This document shows positions 22,880-31,237 of a DNA stretch of 64,000 bases, one piece after another. The position numbers were made by a program, and so were the translations under genes. Source of the DNA: Reyranella sp. (GTDB taxonomy: Bacteria; Pseudomonadota; Alphaproteobacteria; Reyranellales; Reyranellaceae); assembly GCF_017305915.1 (NCBI RefSeq), contig NZ_JAFKJN010000028.1:1-64000 (forward strand). The letters are read 5' to 3'. The notes beneath the pieces are model-generated. The model had not been told where the DNA came from, searched no databases, and saw only the letters and a program-made list of their open reading frames with translations. The first letter of the stretch is position 1, and the number at the start of each line of letters is the position of its first letter.

Positions 22880-23889
22880 CCCTTGAACGACTTGTTCCAC
22901 CAGTCCTGGTTGGCGACATCGGTCTTGGCCATGTAGGCATAGTCGAGGTCGACCAGGCGCTTCTTCTCCTCGTCGGTGAAGCCGATGCGCTTCTGCAGGT
23001 CCGCCGGCACGTTGGCGTTGGTGACGGTCGGGTTGTAGCCCATGTCCTTGGCGAAGTTCTCCTGCGCCGACGGCGCCATCATGGCGTCGAGCCAGGCGTA
23101 GGCCGCTTCCTTGTTGGGCGCGTTCTTCTGCATCACGAAGCCCGAGACGTACATCGGCACGCCTTCCTTGGGCGCCACGGTCTCGACCTTGATGCCGGCG
23201 TTCTGCCACTGCACGGCGCGCGCCTTCCACATGATGCCGCAGGCGATCTCGCCGGTCTTGAGCGCCTGCGCGAACGCCTCGTTCGACGGATAGATGCGGG
23301 CGCCGGCCTTGCGGCAGGCGATCAGCCGCTCCTTGCCCGGCTCGAAGTCGTGCACCGAGCCGCCCGCGGCGAGCGCCGCGGCGACCATGTTGTACTGCCG
23401 CTGGATGTCGATGATGCCGAGCTTGTTGCCGTGCTTGGGATCGAGCGTGTCGGCGAAGCCCTCCGGCGCCTTCATCATGTCGGGATTGTAGAGCACCACC
23501 TTGCCCGAATAGATGTGGCCGATGCCGTAGGGATACTTCATCTGCGGGATCAGGTTCGTGGCGTTCGCCATCTTCGAATAGTCGAGCGTCTCGGTCAGGC
23601 CCTGCTCGCTCATGTCGAACATGTCGTTGGCCGACAGGCCCTGCACGTCGACGGTGCCGCGCCGCAGCACCTTCTCCGCCATCATCTTGGCCTTGCGCGG
23701 GTCGGCCTGTTCCTCGGCGTGCACGCACTCGACGCCCTTCATCAGCGCATCGACGTTCTTCGTAAGCAGCTTCGAGTAGTCGCCGCCCCAGGTGCCGATG
23801 ATCACCTTCTTGTCCTGAGCCATCGCCGGGAAGGCGGCGAGCGCGGCGGCGCCGGTGAGCGCCGTTCGACGGTTGATGTTGAAGGCCAT
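22876..23889 (-). CDS. ABC transporter substrate-binding protein, PotD/spermidine-putrescine type
   Basis: 337 residues with a Tat-like or Sec signal (NRRTALTGAAALAAFPAMAQ) and the family opening KKVIIGTWGGDYSKLL. Inner parts such as YPYGIGHIYSGKVVLYNPDM and the C-terminal LDYAYMAKTDVANQDWWNKS are normal for this class. Binding proteins of this class carry polyamines, but also gamma-aminobutyrate, opines and other amines, so the cargo is open. The neighbouring amidohydrolases suggest an amide or lactam. GGGAG lies before the ATG. Acts in the periplasm with the two permeases and the ATPase of the same operon. Confidence 0.87.
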   Translation of the reverse strand: MAFNINRRTALTGAAALAAFPAMAQDKKVIIGTWGGDYSKLLTKNVDALMKGVECVHAEEQADPRKAKMMAEKVLRRGTVDVQGLSANDMFDMSEQGLTETLDYSKMANATNLIPQMKYPYGIGHIYSGKVVLYNPDMMKAPEGFADTLDPKHGNKLGIIDIQRQYNMVAAALAAGGSVHDFEPGKERLIACRKAGARIYPSNEAFAQALKTGEIACGIMWKARAVQWQNAGIKVETVAPKEGVPMYVSGFVMQKNAPNKEAAYAWLDAMMAPSAQENFAKDMGYNPTVTNANVPADLQKRIGFTDEEKKRLVDLDYAYMAKTDVANQDWWNKSFKG

Positions 23890-23908
23890 GGTGAAGACTC
23901 CCTTTTTG

Positions 23909-24961
23909 TTATTCCCCGAACACTTGTCCGGCCGACGCCCGCCAGCCGACGTGAACCTGTTGTCCGACCTCGGGCGAGAAGCCGTCGGCGCGATTGGCGA
24001 CCTGCACCACCAGCCGGTCGGCGGGCGACAGCCGCACATGGATGTCGATCTGCGCGCCGAGATAGGAGACGAATTCCACCGTGCCGGGCAGGTCGTTGTC
24101 GAGTCCCGGCAGCGGCGCGGGTGCGATTTCGATGCGCTCGGGCCGGAGCGACAGCGCCGCCTTGCCCGGCGTGCCGCCGGCGACCGCGAGGCCGAGGCCG
24201 CCCTCGGTGCGGAAGCGGCCGGCGCTTTCGACCGTGCCGGCGAGGAAGGTGGTGCGGCCGACGAAGCCCGCCACGAAGCGGTCGGCCGGCCGCTCGTAGA
24301 GGTCGCGCTGGCTGCCAACCTGGTGGACGGTGCCCTCGTTCATCACCACCAGCCGGTCGGCCATGGTGAGGGCCTCCTCCTGGTCGTGGGTGACCATCAC
24401 CGTGGTCAGGCCGAGCTGGCGCTGCAGCTCGCGGATCTCGACCCGCACCTCCTGGCGCAGCTTGGCATCGAGGTTGGAGAGCGGCTCGTCGAGCAGCAGC
24501 ACGTCGGGCCGGATGGCGAGCGCGCGCGCCAGCGCCACACGCTGCTGCTGGCCGCCCGAGAGCTGGCGCGGCAGACGCGCGCCGTAGCCCGAGAGACGAA
24601 CCAGCGCCAGCGCTTCCTCGACGCGCTTCTCCATGTCGGCTTTCGGCACCTTGCGCATCTCCAGGCCGAAGGCGACGTTCTGCGCGACCGTGAGGTGCGG
24701 GAACAGGGCATAGCTCTGGAACACCATGCCGGTGTTGCGCCGCCACGGCGGCAGCAGGGTGACGTCGCCGTCGCCCAGCCTGACCTGGCCGGCGGTCGGC
24801 TCGATGAAGCCCGCGACCATGCGCAAGGTCGTGGTCTTGCCGCAGCCCGAAGGGCCGAGCAGCACCACGAACTCGCCGTCGGCGACCGACAGCGACACGT
24901 CCTTCACGGCATGGAAGTCGCCGTAGCGCTTGACCAGGTTCTGGATGTCGAGCCGTGCCAT
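23909..24961 (-). CDS. ABC transporter ATPase, PotA type
   Basis: 350 residues. Walker A GPSGCGKTT, Q-loop VFQSYALFPH, signature LSGGQQQR, Walker B VLLLDEPLSNLDA and the switch His in MVTHDQEEA are all intact. A TOBE-type regulatory domain follows (about 240-350; for example AALSLRPERIEIA). It energises import by the two neighbouring permeases. ATG at 24961, 16 bp after the PotC-type gene. All four transporter genes run on the minus strand in the order permease, ATPase, binding protein, permease. Confidence 0.9.
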   Translation of the reverse strand: MARLDIQNLVKRYGDFHAVKDVSLSVADGEFVVLLGPSGCGKTTTLRMVAGFIEPTAGQVRLGDGDVTLLPPWRRNTGMVFQSYALFPHLTVAQNVAFGLEMRKVPKADMEKRVEEALALVRLSGYGARLPRQLSGGQQQRVALARALAIRPDVLLLDEPLSNLDAKLRQEVRVEIRELQRQLGLTTVMVTHDQEEALTMADRLVVMNEGTVHQVGSQRDLYERPADRFVAGFVGRTTFLAGTVESAGRFRTEGGLGLAVAGGTPGKAALSLRPERIEIAPAPLPGLDNDLPGTVEFVSYLGAQIDIHVRLSPADRLVVQVANRADGFSPEVGQQVHVGWRASAGQVFGE

Positions 24962-24977
24962 CAGAAAATCCACATCG

Positions 24978-25799
24978 TCAGACGACCCGCGCCAGCCTCA
25001 CGTAACGATCGGTGATCAGCATCGCGATGCAGATCAGCAAGATCTGCACCACCGATACCGCGGCGATGGTCGGGTCGATCTTCCACTCCAGGTACTGCAG
25101 GATGACGATCGGCAGGGTGGTGCGGCCGGGTCCGACCAGGAACAGGCTCATCTCGAGATTGCCGAACGAGGTCACGAAGCCGAACAGCGCGCCGGCGACG
25201 ATGCCGGGCCGGATGGCCGGGAGCGTGATCCGCCAGAAGGTGACCCAGGCATTGGCGCCGAGATTCTGCGCCGCCTCCTCGGTGGTGCGGTCGACGCCGC
25301 TGAGGCTCGCGGTGACCAGGCGCACGATCCACGGGATGACGATCACCACGTGGCCCGCCACCAGGGCATAGAAGGTGCCGAGCACGTCGACATCGAGGCC
25401 GTTCTCGAGCGTGACGTGGAAGACGTACATCGCCGTGCCCAGCACCACGCCCGGCACGATCAGCGGCATCAGCAGCAAGCTGGCGAGCGGCGCGCGGAAG
25501 GTGAACTGAAAGCGCGTGATGCAGAGGGCGGCCGGCACGGCCAGCGCCAGCCCGATCAGGGTGGCGATCACACCGACCTGGAAGCTGAGCGAGAAGCCGT
25601 TGACGAACTTCGGCTGGTCGAGGATCGCCGCGAACCAGCGCAGGCTGTAGCCCTCCGGCGGGAAGGACGGGATCTCCTGGTAGAAGAAGGCGAGCCAGGT
25701 GACGAAGATCAGCGGCGTCAGGATGTAGAGCAGCCCGACCGCCGCCGCGCCATTCAGCGCCCAGCGTCCGGCGCGGCGTTTGATGATGGCGACGTTCAT
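24978..25799 (-). CDS. ABC transporter permease, PotC type
   Basis: 273 residues, six membrane segments, EAA loop TEEAAQNLGANAWVTFWRIT followed by LPAIRPGI. First gene of the transporter operon. I chose ATG at 25799 because the reading frame above it runs into a palindromic repeat (25802-25903). That repeat separates it from the amidohydrolase gene. Confidence 0.87.
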   Translation of the reverse strand: MNVAIIKRRAGRWALNGAAAVGLLYILTPLIFVTWLAFFYQEIPSFPPEGYSLRWFAAILDQPKFVNGFSLSFQVGVIATLIGLALAVPAALCITRFQFTFRAPLASLLLMPLIVPGVVLGTAMYVFHVTLENGLDVDVLGTFYALVAGHVVIVIPWIVRLVTASLSGVDRTTEEAAQNLGANAWVTFWRITLPAIRPGIVAGALFGFVTSFGNLEMSLFLVGPGRTTLPIVILQYLEWKIDPTIAAVSVVQILLICIAMLITDRYVRLARVV

Positions 25800-25801
25800 G
25801 T

Positions 25802-25903
25802 CGTCGTCTCGACCGAAGCCGAGCGCAGCGAGGCGGAGTGGAGAGACCTTGTCAGCGGCAGACAAGGTCCCTCGACTTCGCTTCGCTCCGTTCGGGACGA
25901 CGG
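25802..25903. repeat. Palindromic intergenic repeat, related to family A
   Basis: Imperfect inverted arms around a perfect 9-bp core stem, GACCTTGTC (25845-25853) and GACAAGGTC (25861-25869), with outer parts rich in GAGCGCAGCGAGG-like and CTTCGCTTCGCTCCG sequence. It lies between the amidohydrolase and the PotC-type permease genes and may weaken read-through. Confidence 0.65.
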
Positions 25904-25908
25904 GGCCA

Positions 25909-27141
25909 TCACAGCACGTTCTTATGAAATTGGCCGGCCTTCATGATGACCGACAGGTTGGGGCCGCCGTCCTGGAACAGGCCGAGGTCCTCGAGCGGGT
26001 TGCCGTCGACCACCAGCAGGTCGGCATAGGCGCCGGGCTGGATGGTGCCGAGCTTGCCCTCCTGGCGCACGACCTCGGCGCCGATCAGCGTCGCCGAGCG
26101 GATGACGTCGATCGCGGGCATGACCTCGCCGCGGATCTTGAACTCCCCGGTCTGCTCGTCCTCGAGTGCGCCCAGGAGGTCGGAGCCGTAGGCCATCTTC
26201 ACCCCGGCCTTGCGGCAGAGCTCCAGCTCGCGATAGCCGTATTTCAGCACCTCGTCGTTCTTCTCCAGCATGACGTCCGGCATGCCGAGCTCCTTGGCCC
26301 GGCGCTTCATGGCGTCGTAGGTCACGAGATTGGGGATCATGTAGACGCCGTGCCTGGCCATCAGCCTGGCGGTCGGCGCGTCGACGAGGTTGCCGTGCTC
26401 GATGGTGCGCACGCCGCACTTCACCGCGCGGGTGATCGCCTCGGGCGTGTAGGCGTGGGTCAGCACGTAGCGGCCGAAGGCCCTGGCCTCCTCGACCGCG
26501 GCGGTGATCTCCTCCTCGGTGAATTGCAGCGATTCCAGCGGGTCGTAGGGCGAGGCGACGCCGCCCGAGACCATCAGCTTCACCTGGTCGGCGCCCTGGC
26601 GCATCTGCTCGCGCGCGGCCTTGCGCACTTCATCGGGTCCATCGGCGATGGCGCGGATGAACACCATGCCGTTGCAGCACAGGCAGGGCGGTCCGGCGAA
26701 GTCGGTCCGGCGGTTGCGGTCGTTGTGGCCGCCGGTCGGGCCGATCGAGCGGCAGGAGATGAACATGCGCGGGCCGGGGATCAGGCCCGACTCGACCGCG
26801 GTCTTGGTGCCCCAGTCGGCGCCGCCGGCGTCGCGCACCGTGGTGAAGCCGCGGTCGAGCATGCGCTTCAGGCGGCCGGCCGAGCGCGCCATCATCAGGG
26901 TGAGCGGCACGGCCTCCATCCGGTTGATATAGACCTCGCTGTGATGGGTGTGGACGTGGCAGTCGATCAGGCCGGGCATCAGCGTGCGCTTGCCGCAATC
27001 GATCGCCTGCGCCTGTCGCGAGCGGATCGGCTTGGACGACACCTCCTTGATGGTGTCGCCCTCGACCAGCACCTCATAGCCGCCCCGCGCCTCCTTCCAG
27101 CTCGGATCGAGGAGGCTGAGGTTCTTGAACAGGAAGGACAT
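25909..27141 (-). CDS. Metal-dependent amidohydrolase, paralogue 1
   Basis: 410 residues of the amidohydrolase superfamily. Metal ligands are visible: His62 and His64 in LIDCHVHTHH, Lys188 in ADQVKLMVSGG (the carbamylated bridging Lys), His229 in LTHAYTPEA, His249 in TIEHGNLV and Asp321 in AYGSDLLG. The small beta-sandwich at both ends is also present (PGLIDCH before, GAYADLLVVDGNPLED near the end). The set resembles Xaa-Pro dipeptidase or imidazolonepropionase-like members that act on small amides. It is paralogous to the next gene upstream, and the transporter operon follows. An unusual Cys-rich loop, PPCLCCNGMV, is shared with the paralogue. Confidence 0.88.
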   Translation of the reverse strand: MSFLFKNLSLLDPSWKEARGGYEVLVEGDTIKEVSSKPIRSRQAQAIDCGKRTLMPGLIDCHVHTHHSEVYINRMEAVPLTLMMARSAGRLKRMLDRGFTTVRDAGGADWGTKTAVESGLIPGPRMFISCRSIGPTGGHNDRNRRTDFAGPPCLCCNGMVFIRAIADGPDEVRKAAREQMRQGADQVKLMVSGGVASPYDPLESLQFTEEEITAAVEEARAFGRYVLTHAYTPEAITRAVKCGVRTIEHGNLVDAPTARLMARHGVYMIPNLVTYDAMKRRAKELGMPDVMLEKNDEVLKYGYRELELCRKAGVKMAYGSDLLGALEDEQTGEFKIRGEVMPAIDVIRSATLIGAEVVRQEGKLGTIQPGAYADLLVVDGNPLEDLGLFQDGGPNLSVIMKAGQFHKNVL

Positions 27142-27160
27142 TGCTACCGATTCTCTCCCC

Positions 27161-27266
27161 TGTCGTCCTGAGCGAAGCGAAGGACCTCACGCCAGCCCCA
27201 TACTCGCTTTCGACTGTCCGTGTCTGATCGTTCTGTGAGGTCCTTCGGCTGCGCCTCAGGACGACA
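27161..27266. repeat. Palindromic intergenic repeat, family A copy 2
   Basis: Left arm TGTCGTCCTGAGCGAAGCGA onward (27161-27190) and right arm (27235-27266) are inverted copies with 44 bases between. It lies between the two amidohydrolase genes. Confidence 0.8.
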
Positions 27267-27274
27267 ATAGTGGC

Positions 27275-28516
27275 TCACTTCAACGCGTTCTTGTGGAACT
27301 TGCCGGCCTTCATGATCATCGGCAGGTGCTTGCCCTGGTCGAGGAAGAGCTCGAGCTTCTTCACCGGATTGCCGTCGACCGCGATCAGGTCGGCGAAGGC
27401 GCCTGACTGGACCGTGCCGAGCTTGCCCTCCATGCGCAGGATCTCGGCGCCGATGGTGGTGGCCTGGCGGATGATCTCGATCGGCTTCAGCACCTTGGCG
27501 CGATGGATGAACTCCAGGCTCTGGTCGACCTGCAGCGCGCCCAGCAGGTCGGTGCCGTAGCCCACCTTGACGCCGGCCTTCTTGCAGATCTCCAGCGAGC
27601 GCAGCGCGCCCTCCAGCACGATGTCGTTCTTGGCCAGCATATCGGCGGTCATGCCGAACTGCGCCGCCCGCTCCTTCATCGAGAAGTAGGTGACCAGGTT
27701 GGCGATCATGTAGCCGCCTTTGGACTTGATCAGCCGGGCCGACTTGTCGTCGATCAGGTTGCCGTGCTCGATGGTGCGCACGCCGTTGTTCATGGCGCGG
27801 GTGATCGCCTCGGGCGTGTAGGCATGGGCCAGCACGTAGCGGCCGAACGCCTTGGCCTCGTCGGTCGCCGCGGCGATCTCGGCCTCGGAGAATTGCAGCG
27901 AATCGAGCGGGTCGTAGGGCGAGGCGACGCCGCCCGAGCACATGATCTTGATCTGGTCGGCGCCCTGTCGCATCTGCTCGCGCACGCACTTGCGCACCTC
28001 GTCGGCGCCATCGGCAACCGCCATCACATAGACCATGGCGTTGCAGCAGCCGCAGGACGCCGGCTGATAGTCGGTGCGGCGGCGGGAATCGGAATGGCCG
28101 CCGGTCGGGCCGATCGCCTTGCCCGAGATGAACAGCCGCGGGCCCGCGATCAGGCCGCTGTCGACGGCGGTCTTGATGCCCCAGTCGGCGCCGCCGGTGT
28201 CGCGCACCGAGGTGAAGCCGCGATCGATCATGCCGCGCATCAGCTCGGCCGACTTGGCGGTCAGCAGGGTTAGGGGGATCGCCTCGAGATGGCGGATGTT
28301 CACCTCGGTCAGGAAGACATGGACGTGGCAGTCGATCAGGCCGGGCATCAGGGTGCGCTTGCCGCCGCCGTCGATCACGGTCGCGGTCTTCGCCTTGATC
28401 GGCTTGTTCGAGACCTCGCGGATGGTCTCGCCCTCGACCAGCACCTCGTAGCCGCCGCGCGGCTCGTCCCAGCGCGGATCGAGCAGGGTGAAATTGCGGA
28501 ACAGAAACTGCGACAT
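27275..28516 (-). CDS. Metal-dependent amidohydrolase, paralogue 2
   Basis: 413 residues, similar to paralogue 1 along its whole length, including LIDCHVHVFLTEV, GADQIKIMCSGGVASPYDPL, LAHAYTPEAITRA, RTIEHGNLID and GYGTDLLGALQ. All metal ligands are kept. The first histidine region differs (HVHVFL against HVHTHH), as does the Cys loop (ASCGCCNAMV), so substrate preference probably differs. ATG at 28516 has only a weak ribosome site. The pair arose by duplication; the palindromic repeat between them is a possible by-product of that or a later arrival. Confidence 0.87.
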   Translation of the reverse strand: MSQFLFRNFTLLDPRWDEPRGGYEVLVEGETIREVSNKPIKAKTATVIDGGGKRTLMPGLIDCHVHVFLTEVNIRHLEAIPLTLLTAKSAELMRGMIDRGFTSVRDTGGADWGIKTAVDSGLIAGPRLFISGKAIGPTGGHSDSRRRTDYQPASCGCCNAMVYVMAVADGADEVRKCVREQMRQGADQIKIMCSGGVASPYDPLDSLQFSEAEIAAATDEAKAFGRYVLAHAYTPEAITRAMNNGVRTIEHGNLIDDKSARLIKSKGGYMIANLVTYFSMKERAAQFGMTADMLAKNDIVLEGALRSLEICKKAGVKVGYGTDLLGALQVDQSLEFIHRAKVLKPIEIIRQATTIGAEILRMEGKLGTVQSGAFADLIAVDGNPVKKLELFLDQGKHLPMIMKAGKFHKNALK

Positions 28517-28582
28517 CGACGCTTCCCTCAAAGACGGCGGCAACCCTACGCTGGCCCGCGGCCGGACGCTACAGTTCGCGCA

Positions 28583-29104
28583 ATGCGGCGCGTCGTCGTC
28601 TTCGGGACCACGGGGTCGGGCAAGAGCTGGCTGGCCGAGCGGCTGGCCGAGCGCCATGGCCTGCGCCTGATCGAGCTCGACCGGCTCTATTGGGGCCGCG
28701 ACTGGCAGCCGGCGCCGCTCGAGCTGTTCCGCCATCGGGTCGAGCGCGAGATCCGCGACGGTGACTGGATCGTGGTCGGGAATTACGGCCAGGTGCGCGA
28801 CCTCATCTGGCGCGCCGCCGACACGCTGATCTGGCTCGACCTGCCGTTCCCGCTGGTGATGTGGCGGCTGCTGCGCCGCACGATCGGCCGTGTGATGCGC
28901 CGGGAAGAGCTTTGGGGCACCGGCAACCGCGAGACCTTCCGCAACGCCTTCCTCAGCCGCGATTCGATCCTGCTCTGGGCGATCAAGACCCATGGCCGCA
29001 ATCGCCGGCGCTTCGCCGTCGAATGCCAGTTCCTGGGCAAGGACAAGACGGTGGTGCGCCTGCAGGACAAGGCGGCGGTTGAGCGCTTCGCCTTGTCGTC
29101 CTGA
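28583..29104 (+). CDS. Small P-loop kinase-like ATPase (topology-modulation/FlaR type)
   Basis: 173 residues. P-loop VFGTTGSGKSWLAERLAE, then LIELDRLYWGRDW, IVVGNYGQVRDLIW and LIWLDLPFPLVMWRLLRRT. This is the adenylate-kinase-like family often labelled topology-modulation protein or FlaR; its true substrate is unknown. The final residues LSS come from the left arm of a palindromic repeat, so the C-terminus was probably altered by repeat insertion. The ATG is divergent from the amidohydrolase start, 66 bp away. Confidence 0.82.
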   Translation: MRRVVVFGTTGSGKSWLAERLAERHGLRLIELDRLYWGRDWQPAPLELFRHRVEREIRDGDWIVVGNYGQVRDLIWRAADTLIWLDLPFPLVMWRLLRRTIGRVMRREELWGTGNRETFRNAFLSRDSILLWAIKTHGRNRRRFAVECQFLGKDKTVVRLQDKAAVERFALSS

Positions 29105-29181
29105 GCGCAGCGAAGGACCTCACGCCCGCCCAGCAGCGCGCTGTTGCAGCGCTAGATCCTTCGCTGCGCTCAGGATGACAA
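29093..29181. repeat. Palindromic intergenic repeat, family A copy 3
   Basis: Left arm TTGTCGTCCTGAGCGCAGCG onward (29093-29120) overlaps the last codons of the P-loop kinase gene; right arm at 29154-29181. Between the arms is a smaller hairpin, CAGCGCGCTGTTGCAGCGCT. It ends 18 bp before the epimerase start. Confidence 0.8.
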
Positions 29182-29199
29182 TGGGCTAAGACTCCGGCC

Positions 29200-30201
29200 A
29201 TGGCGCTGCACACTTTCTCCTGCCTCGATGGCCATACCTGCGGTAATCCCGTGCGGCTGGTCTCGGGCGGCGGGCCCTTGCTCAAGGGCGCGACCATGAG
29301 CGACCGGCGGCTCGACTTCCTCGCCAACCACGACTGGATCCGCAAGGCGCTGATGTTCGAGCCGCGCGGCCACGACGTGATGTCGGGCTCGATCCTCTAT
29401 CCGCCGACGCGGGACGATTGCGACACCGCCATCCTGTTCATCGAAGTCTCGGGCTGCCTGCCGATGTGCGGCCACGGCACGATCGGCACGGTGACCATGG
29501 CTGTCGAGAACGGCCTGGTGAGCCCGGCGACGCCGGGCGTGCTCAATCTCGACGCGCCGGCCGGCCGGGTGGTGGCGCGCTACAAACAGGAGGGCCGCTT
29601 CGTCGAGAGCGTGCGCATCACCAACGTCGCCTCGTATCTCGCCGCGACCGATGTCGTGGTCGACGTGCCCGGGATCGGGGAGCTCGCCTTCGATTTAGCC
29701 TATGGCGGCAACTACTACGCCATCCTCGAGCCGCAGAAGAACTTCGCGGGGCTGGAGTCGATGTCGGCCGGCGACGTGCTGCGCCTGTCGCCGATCGTGC
29801 GCCGGCTGCTGAACGAGAAGATCCAGCCGGTCCATCCCGAGAACGAGACCATCCGCGGCGTCAGCCATGTCATGTGGACCGGCCAGCCGCGCGAGGCGCG
29901 CGCTCATGCCCGCAACGCCGTGTTCTATGGCGCCAAGGCGATCGACCGGTCCCCGTGCGGCACCGGCACCTCGGCGCGCATGGCCCAGCTTGCGGGCAAG
30001 GGGAAGCTGAAGGTCGGCGACGACTTCGTGCACGAGAGCATCATCGGCTCGCTGTTCGACGGCCGGGTCGAGGCGCCCGCCAAGGTGGGCAACTACGACG
30101 CCATCGTGCCCTCGATCTCCGGCTGGGCGCGCCAGCACGGCATCAACACCATCTTCGTCGACGACCGCGACCCGTTCGCGCACGGGTTCCAAGTCGCGTA
30201 A
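29200..30201 (+). CDS. 4-hydroxyproline 2-epimerase (proline racemase family)
   Basis: 333 residues. Both catalytic cysteines are present: Cys90 in LPMCGHGTIG and Cys253 in RSPCGTGTSARMA. This makes it a racemase/epimerase rather than the 3-hydroxyproline dehydratase, where the first is Ser or Thr. It converts trans-4-hydroxy-L-proline to the cis-D isomer, the entry to hydroxyproline breakdown. The usual dehydratase/deaminase and oxidase genes are not adjacent. ATG at 29200 is preceded by no good ribosome site. The 3' end FAHGFQVA is echoed 630 bp downstream by a vestige. Confidence 0.87.
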   Translation: MALHTFSCLDGHTCGNPVRLVSGGGPLLKGATMSDRRLDFLANHDWIRKALMFEPRGHDVMSGSILYPPTRDDCDTAILFIEVSGCLPMCGHGTIGTVTMAVENGLVSPATPGVLNLDAPAGRVVARYKQEGRFVESVRITNVASYLAATDVVVDVPGIGELAFDLAYGGNYYAILEPQKNFAGLESMSAGDVLRLSPIVRRLLNEKIQPVHPENETIRGVSHVMWTGQPREARAHARNAVFYGAKAIDRSPCGTGTSARMAQLAGKGKLKVGDDFVHESIIGSLFDGRVEAPAKVGNYDAIVPSISGWARQHGINTIFVDDRDPFAHGFQVA

Positions 30202-30210
30202 GTGACGTTC

Positions 30211-30825
30211 ATGCGTGGGCTGGCGCTAACGCTGCTGATGCTGCCGGCGATCTATCTGGTCGCATGGATTGGCTGGTGCATGACGATGATGGGCACGGAC
30301 TTCGGGTACGTGCATGACTATTTCCGCGACGGTTGGACGGGAGGGGGTGAAAAGCCGACTTTCATCCAGCTCTTCGAGATGACCTCGACCCTGCTGGCCG
30401 CGCCTGTTGTCTGGTTTGTTGTAAGAAGGCGGCGCAATTCGAAAAGCCTGAACGCAATTCCATACGTCGCACTCGCCATTGTTGCTGGTACTGGTGCCTA
30501 CGGCACTGCCTGGTATTTCTGGGACAAAGCTCAGTCGAAAGTCGAATGGTCGATCCTCGAGAAGGCGGCGCACCAGGACCGGTTCGCGGCTTTGGTTGGC
30601 CCGGCCGTTATTGCGGAGGCGGACGGCTACCATTTGCTGCGGGTCGAAGCGGAGAACGGCCGCGACCACGTTTGGATCATGCTGGATGCCAAGCATGAAC
30701 CCTTGGTGAAACGCCTGCTCGACTTGCCGTATAGAATTGCCGTGCAGGATGCCGCCAAGGTCTTTTCATCCGGCGTGGCAAGCATGGCAGTCCGCATAGA
30801 GCTGACAATGTACGCCAGACGGTAA
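30211..30825 (+). CDS. Hypothetical membrane protein with three N-terminal membrane segments
   Basis: 204 residues from ATG at 30211; a GTG at 30202, directly after the epimerase stop, would add three. Three hydrophobic segments (about 3-28, 55-73, 82-105) are followed by a soluble part of about 100 residues with no recognised motif. Base composition is lower in GC than the neighbours, and codon use is less biased. It lies between the epimerase stop and a 33-bp vestige of an epimerase end, so the segment was probably inserted. Function unknown. Confidence 0.6.
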   Translation: MRGLALTLLMLPAIYLVAWIGWCMTMMGTDFGYVHDYFRDGWTGGGEKPTFIQLFEMTSTLLAAPVVWFVVRRRRNSKSLNAIPYVALAIVAGTGAYGTAWYFWDKAQSKVEWSILEKAAHQDRFAALVGPAVIAEADGYHLLRVEAENGRDHVWIMLDAKHEPLVKRLLDLPYRIAVQDAAKVFSSGVASMAVRIELTMYARR

Positions 30826-30828
30826 GCG

Positions 30829-30861
30829 CACTTCTTCGCGGACGGCTTCCAGGTGGCGTGA
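30829..30861 (+). pseudogene. Vestige of an epimerase 3' end
   Basis: Read in frame this 33-bp stretch gives HFFADGFQVA and a stop, matching the epimerase C-terminus DPFAHGFQVA and stop at 30169-30201. It has no other coding context. It is best explained as the end of a former or duplicated epimerase gene left behind when the intervening membrane-protein segment arrived. Confidence 0.6.
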
Positions 30862-31237
30862 TCAACAATCCACCGACGGCGGTGGATCGTTGTGCGTGCG
30901 AGCGTCTTTATGGGCATTGGAACGCGAATCGAGGGCCGATTCATTGACGAAAAATCGCTTCCAATGCCCTTAATAGGTGTTCGGCGCGCCCTGATGCAGT
31001 GTGGCGGCCATGACGATGCTCATGCGTACGAACACCTCCTATTGCCGACCCGTGGCCGCGGGCGAGGGAGATTTCTCGTCAGGGCGCCGGGGTGTGCGGG
31101 CAGGGTGGCAGGAGTCGCGAAAAACGCTGGCCGGCGGGCAACGGAACACTGCCAATGCCTCTGGCAGCCGATGGCAGCGCCACCACTCCGGGCGGGTTCG
31201 CGCGGTTTCCGAGGTTTCCGCGACCCCGCGCCGCGGC
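30862..31237. other. 376-bp non-coding region
   Basis: Holds a hairpin at 30863-30892 (arms CAACAATCCACCG and CGGTGGATCGTTG, one mismatch), copy 2 of the structured repeat at 30908-31025, and a small stem at 31149-31167 (CTGCCA/TGGCAG). No credible coding frame. The flanking genes converge here. Confidence 0.65.
30908..31025 (+). repeat. Structured intergenic repeat, copy 2
   Basis: Outer arms TTATGGGCATTGG (30908-30920) and CCAATGCCCTTAA (30961-30973) with one mismatch; inner hairpin GAATCG/CGATTC (30926-30942). The conserved tail TAATAGGTGTTCGGCG continues to about 31025. Relative to copy 1 the stem bases vary at different pairs while pairing is kept. Confidence 0.65.

Noticed and set aside
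30202..30210. GTG at 30202 as the start of the membrane protein
   Set aside because: It is possible but adds only three residues; ATG at 30211 is the stronger codon and is followed directly by the first membrane segment.
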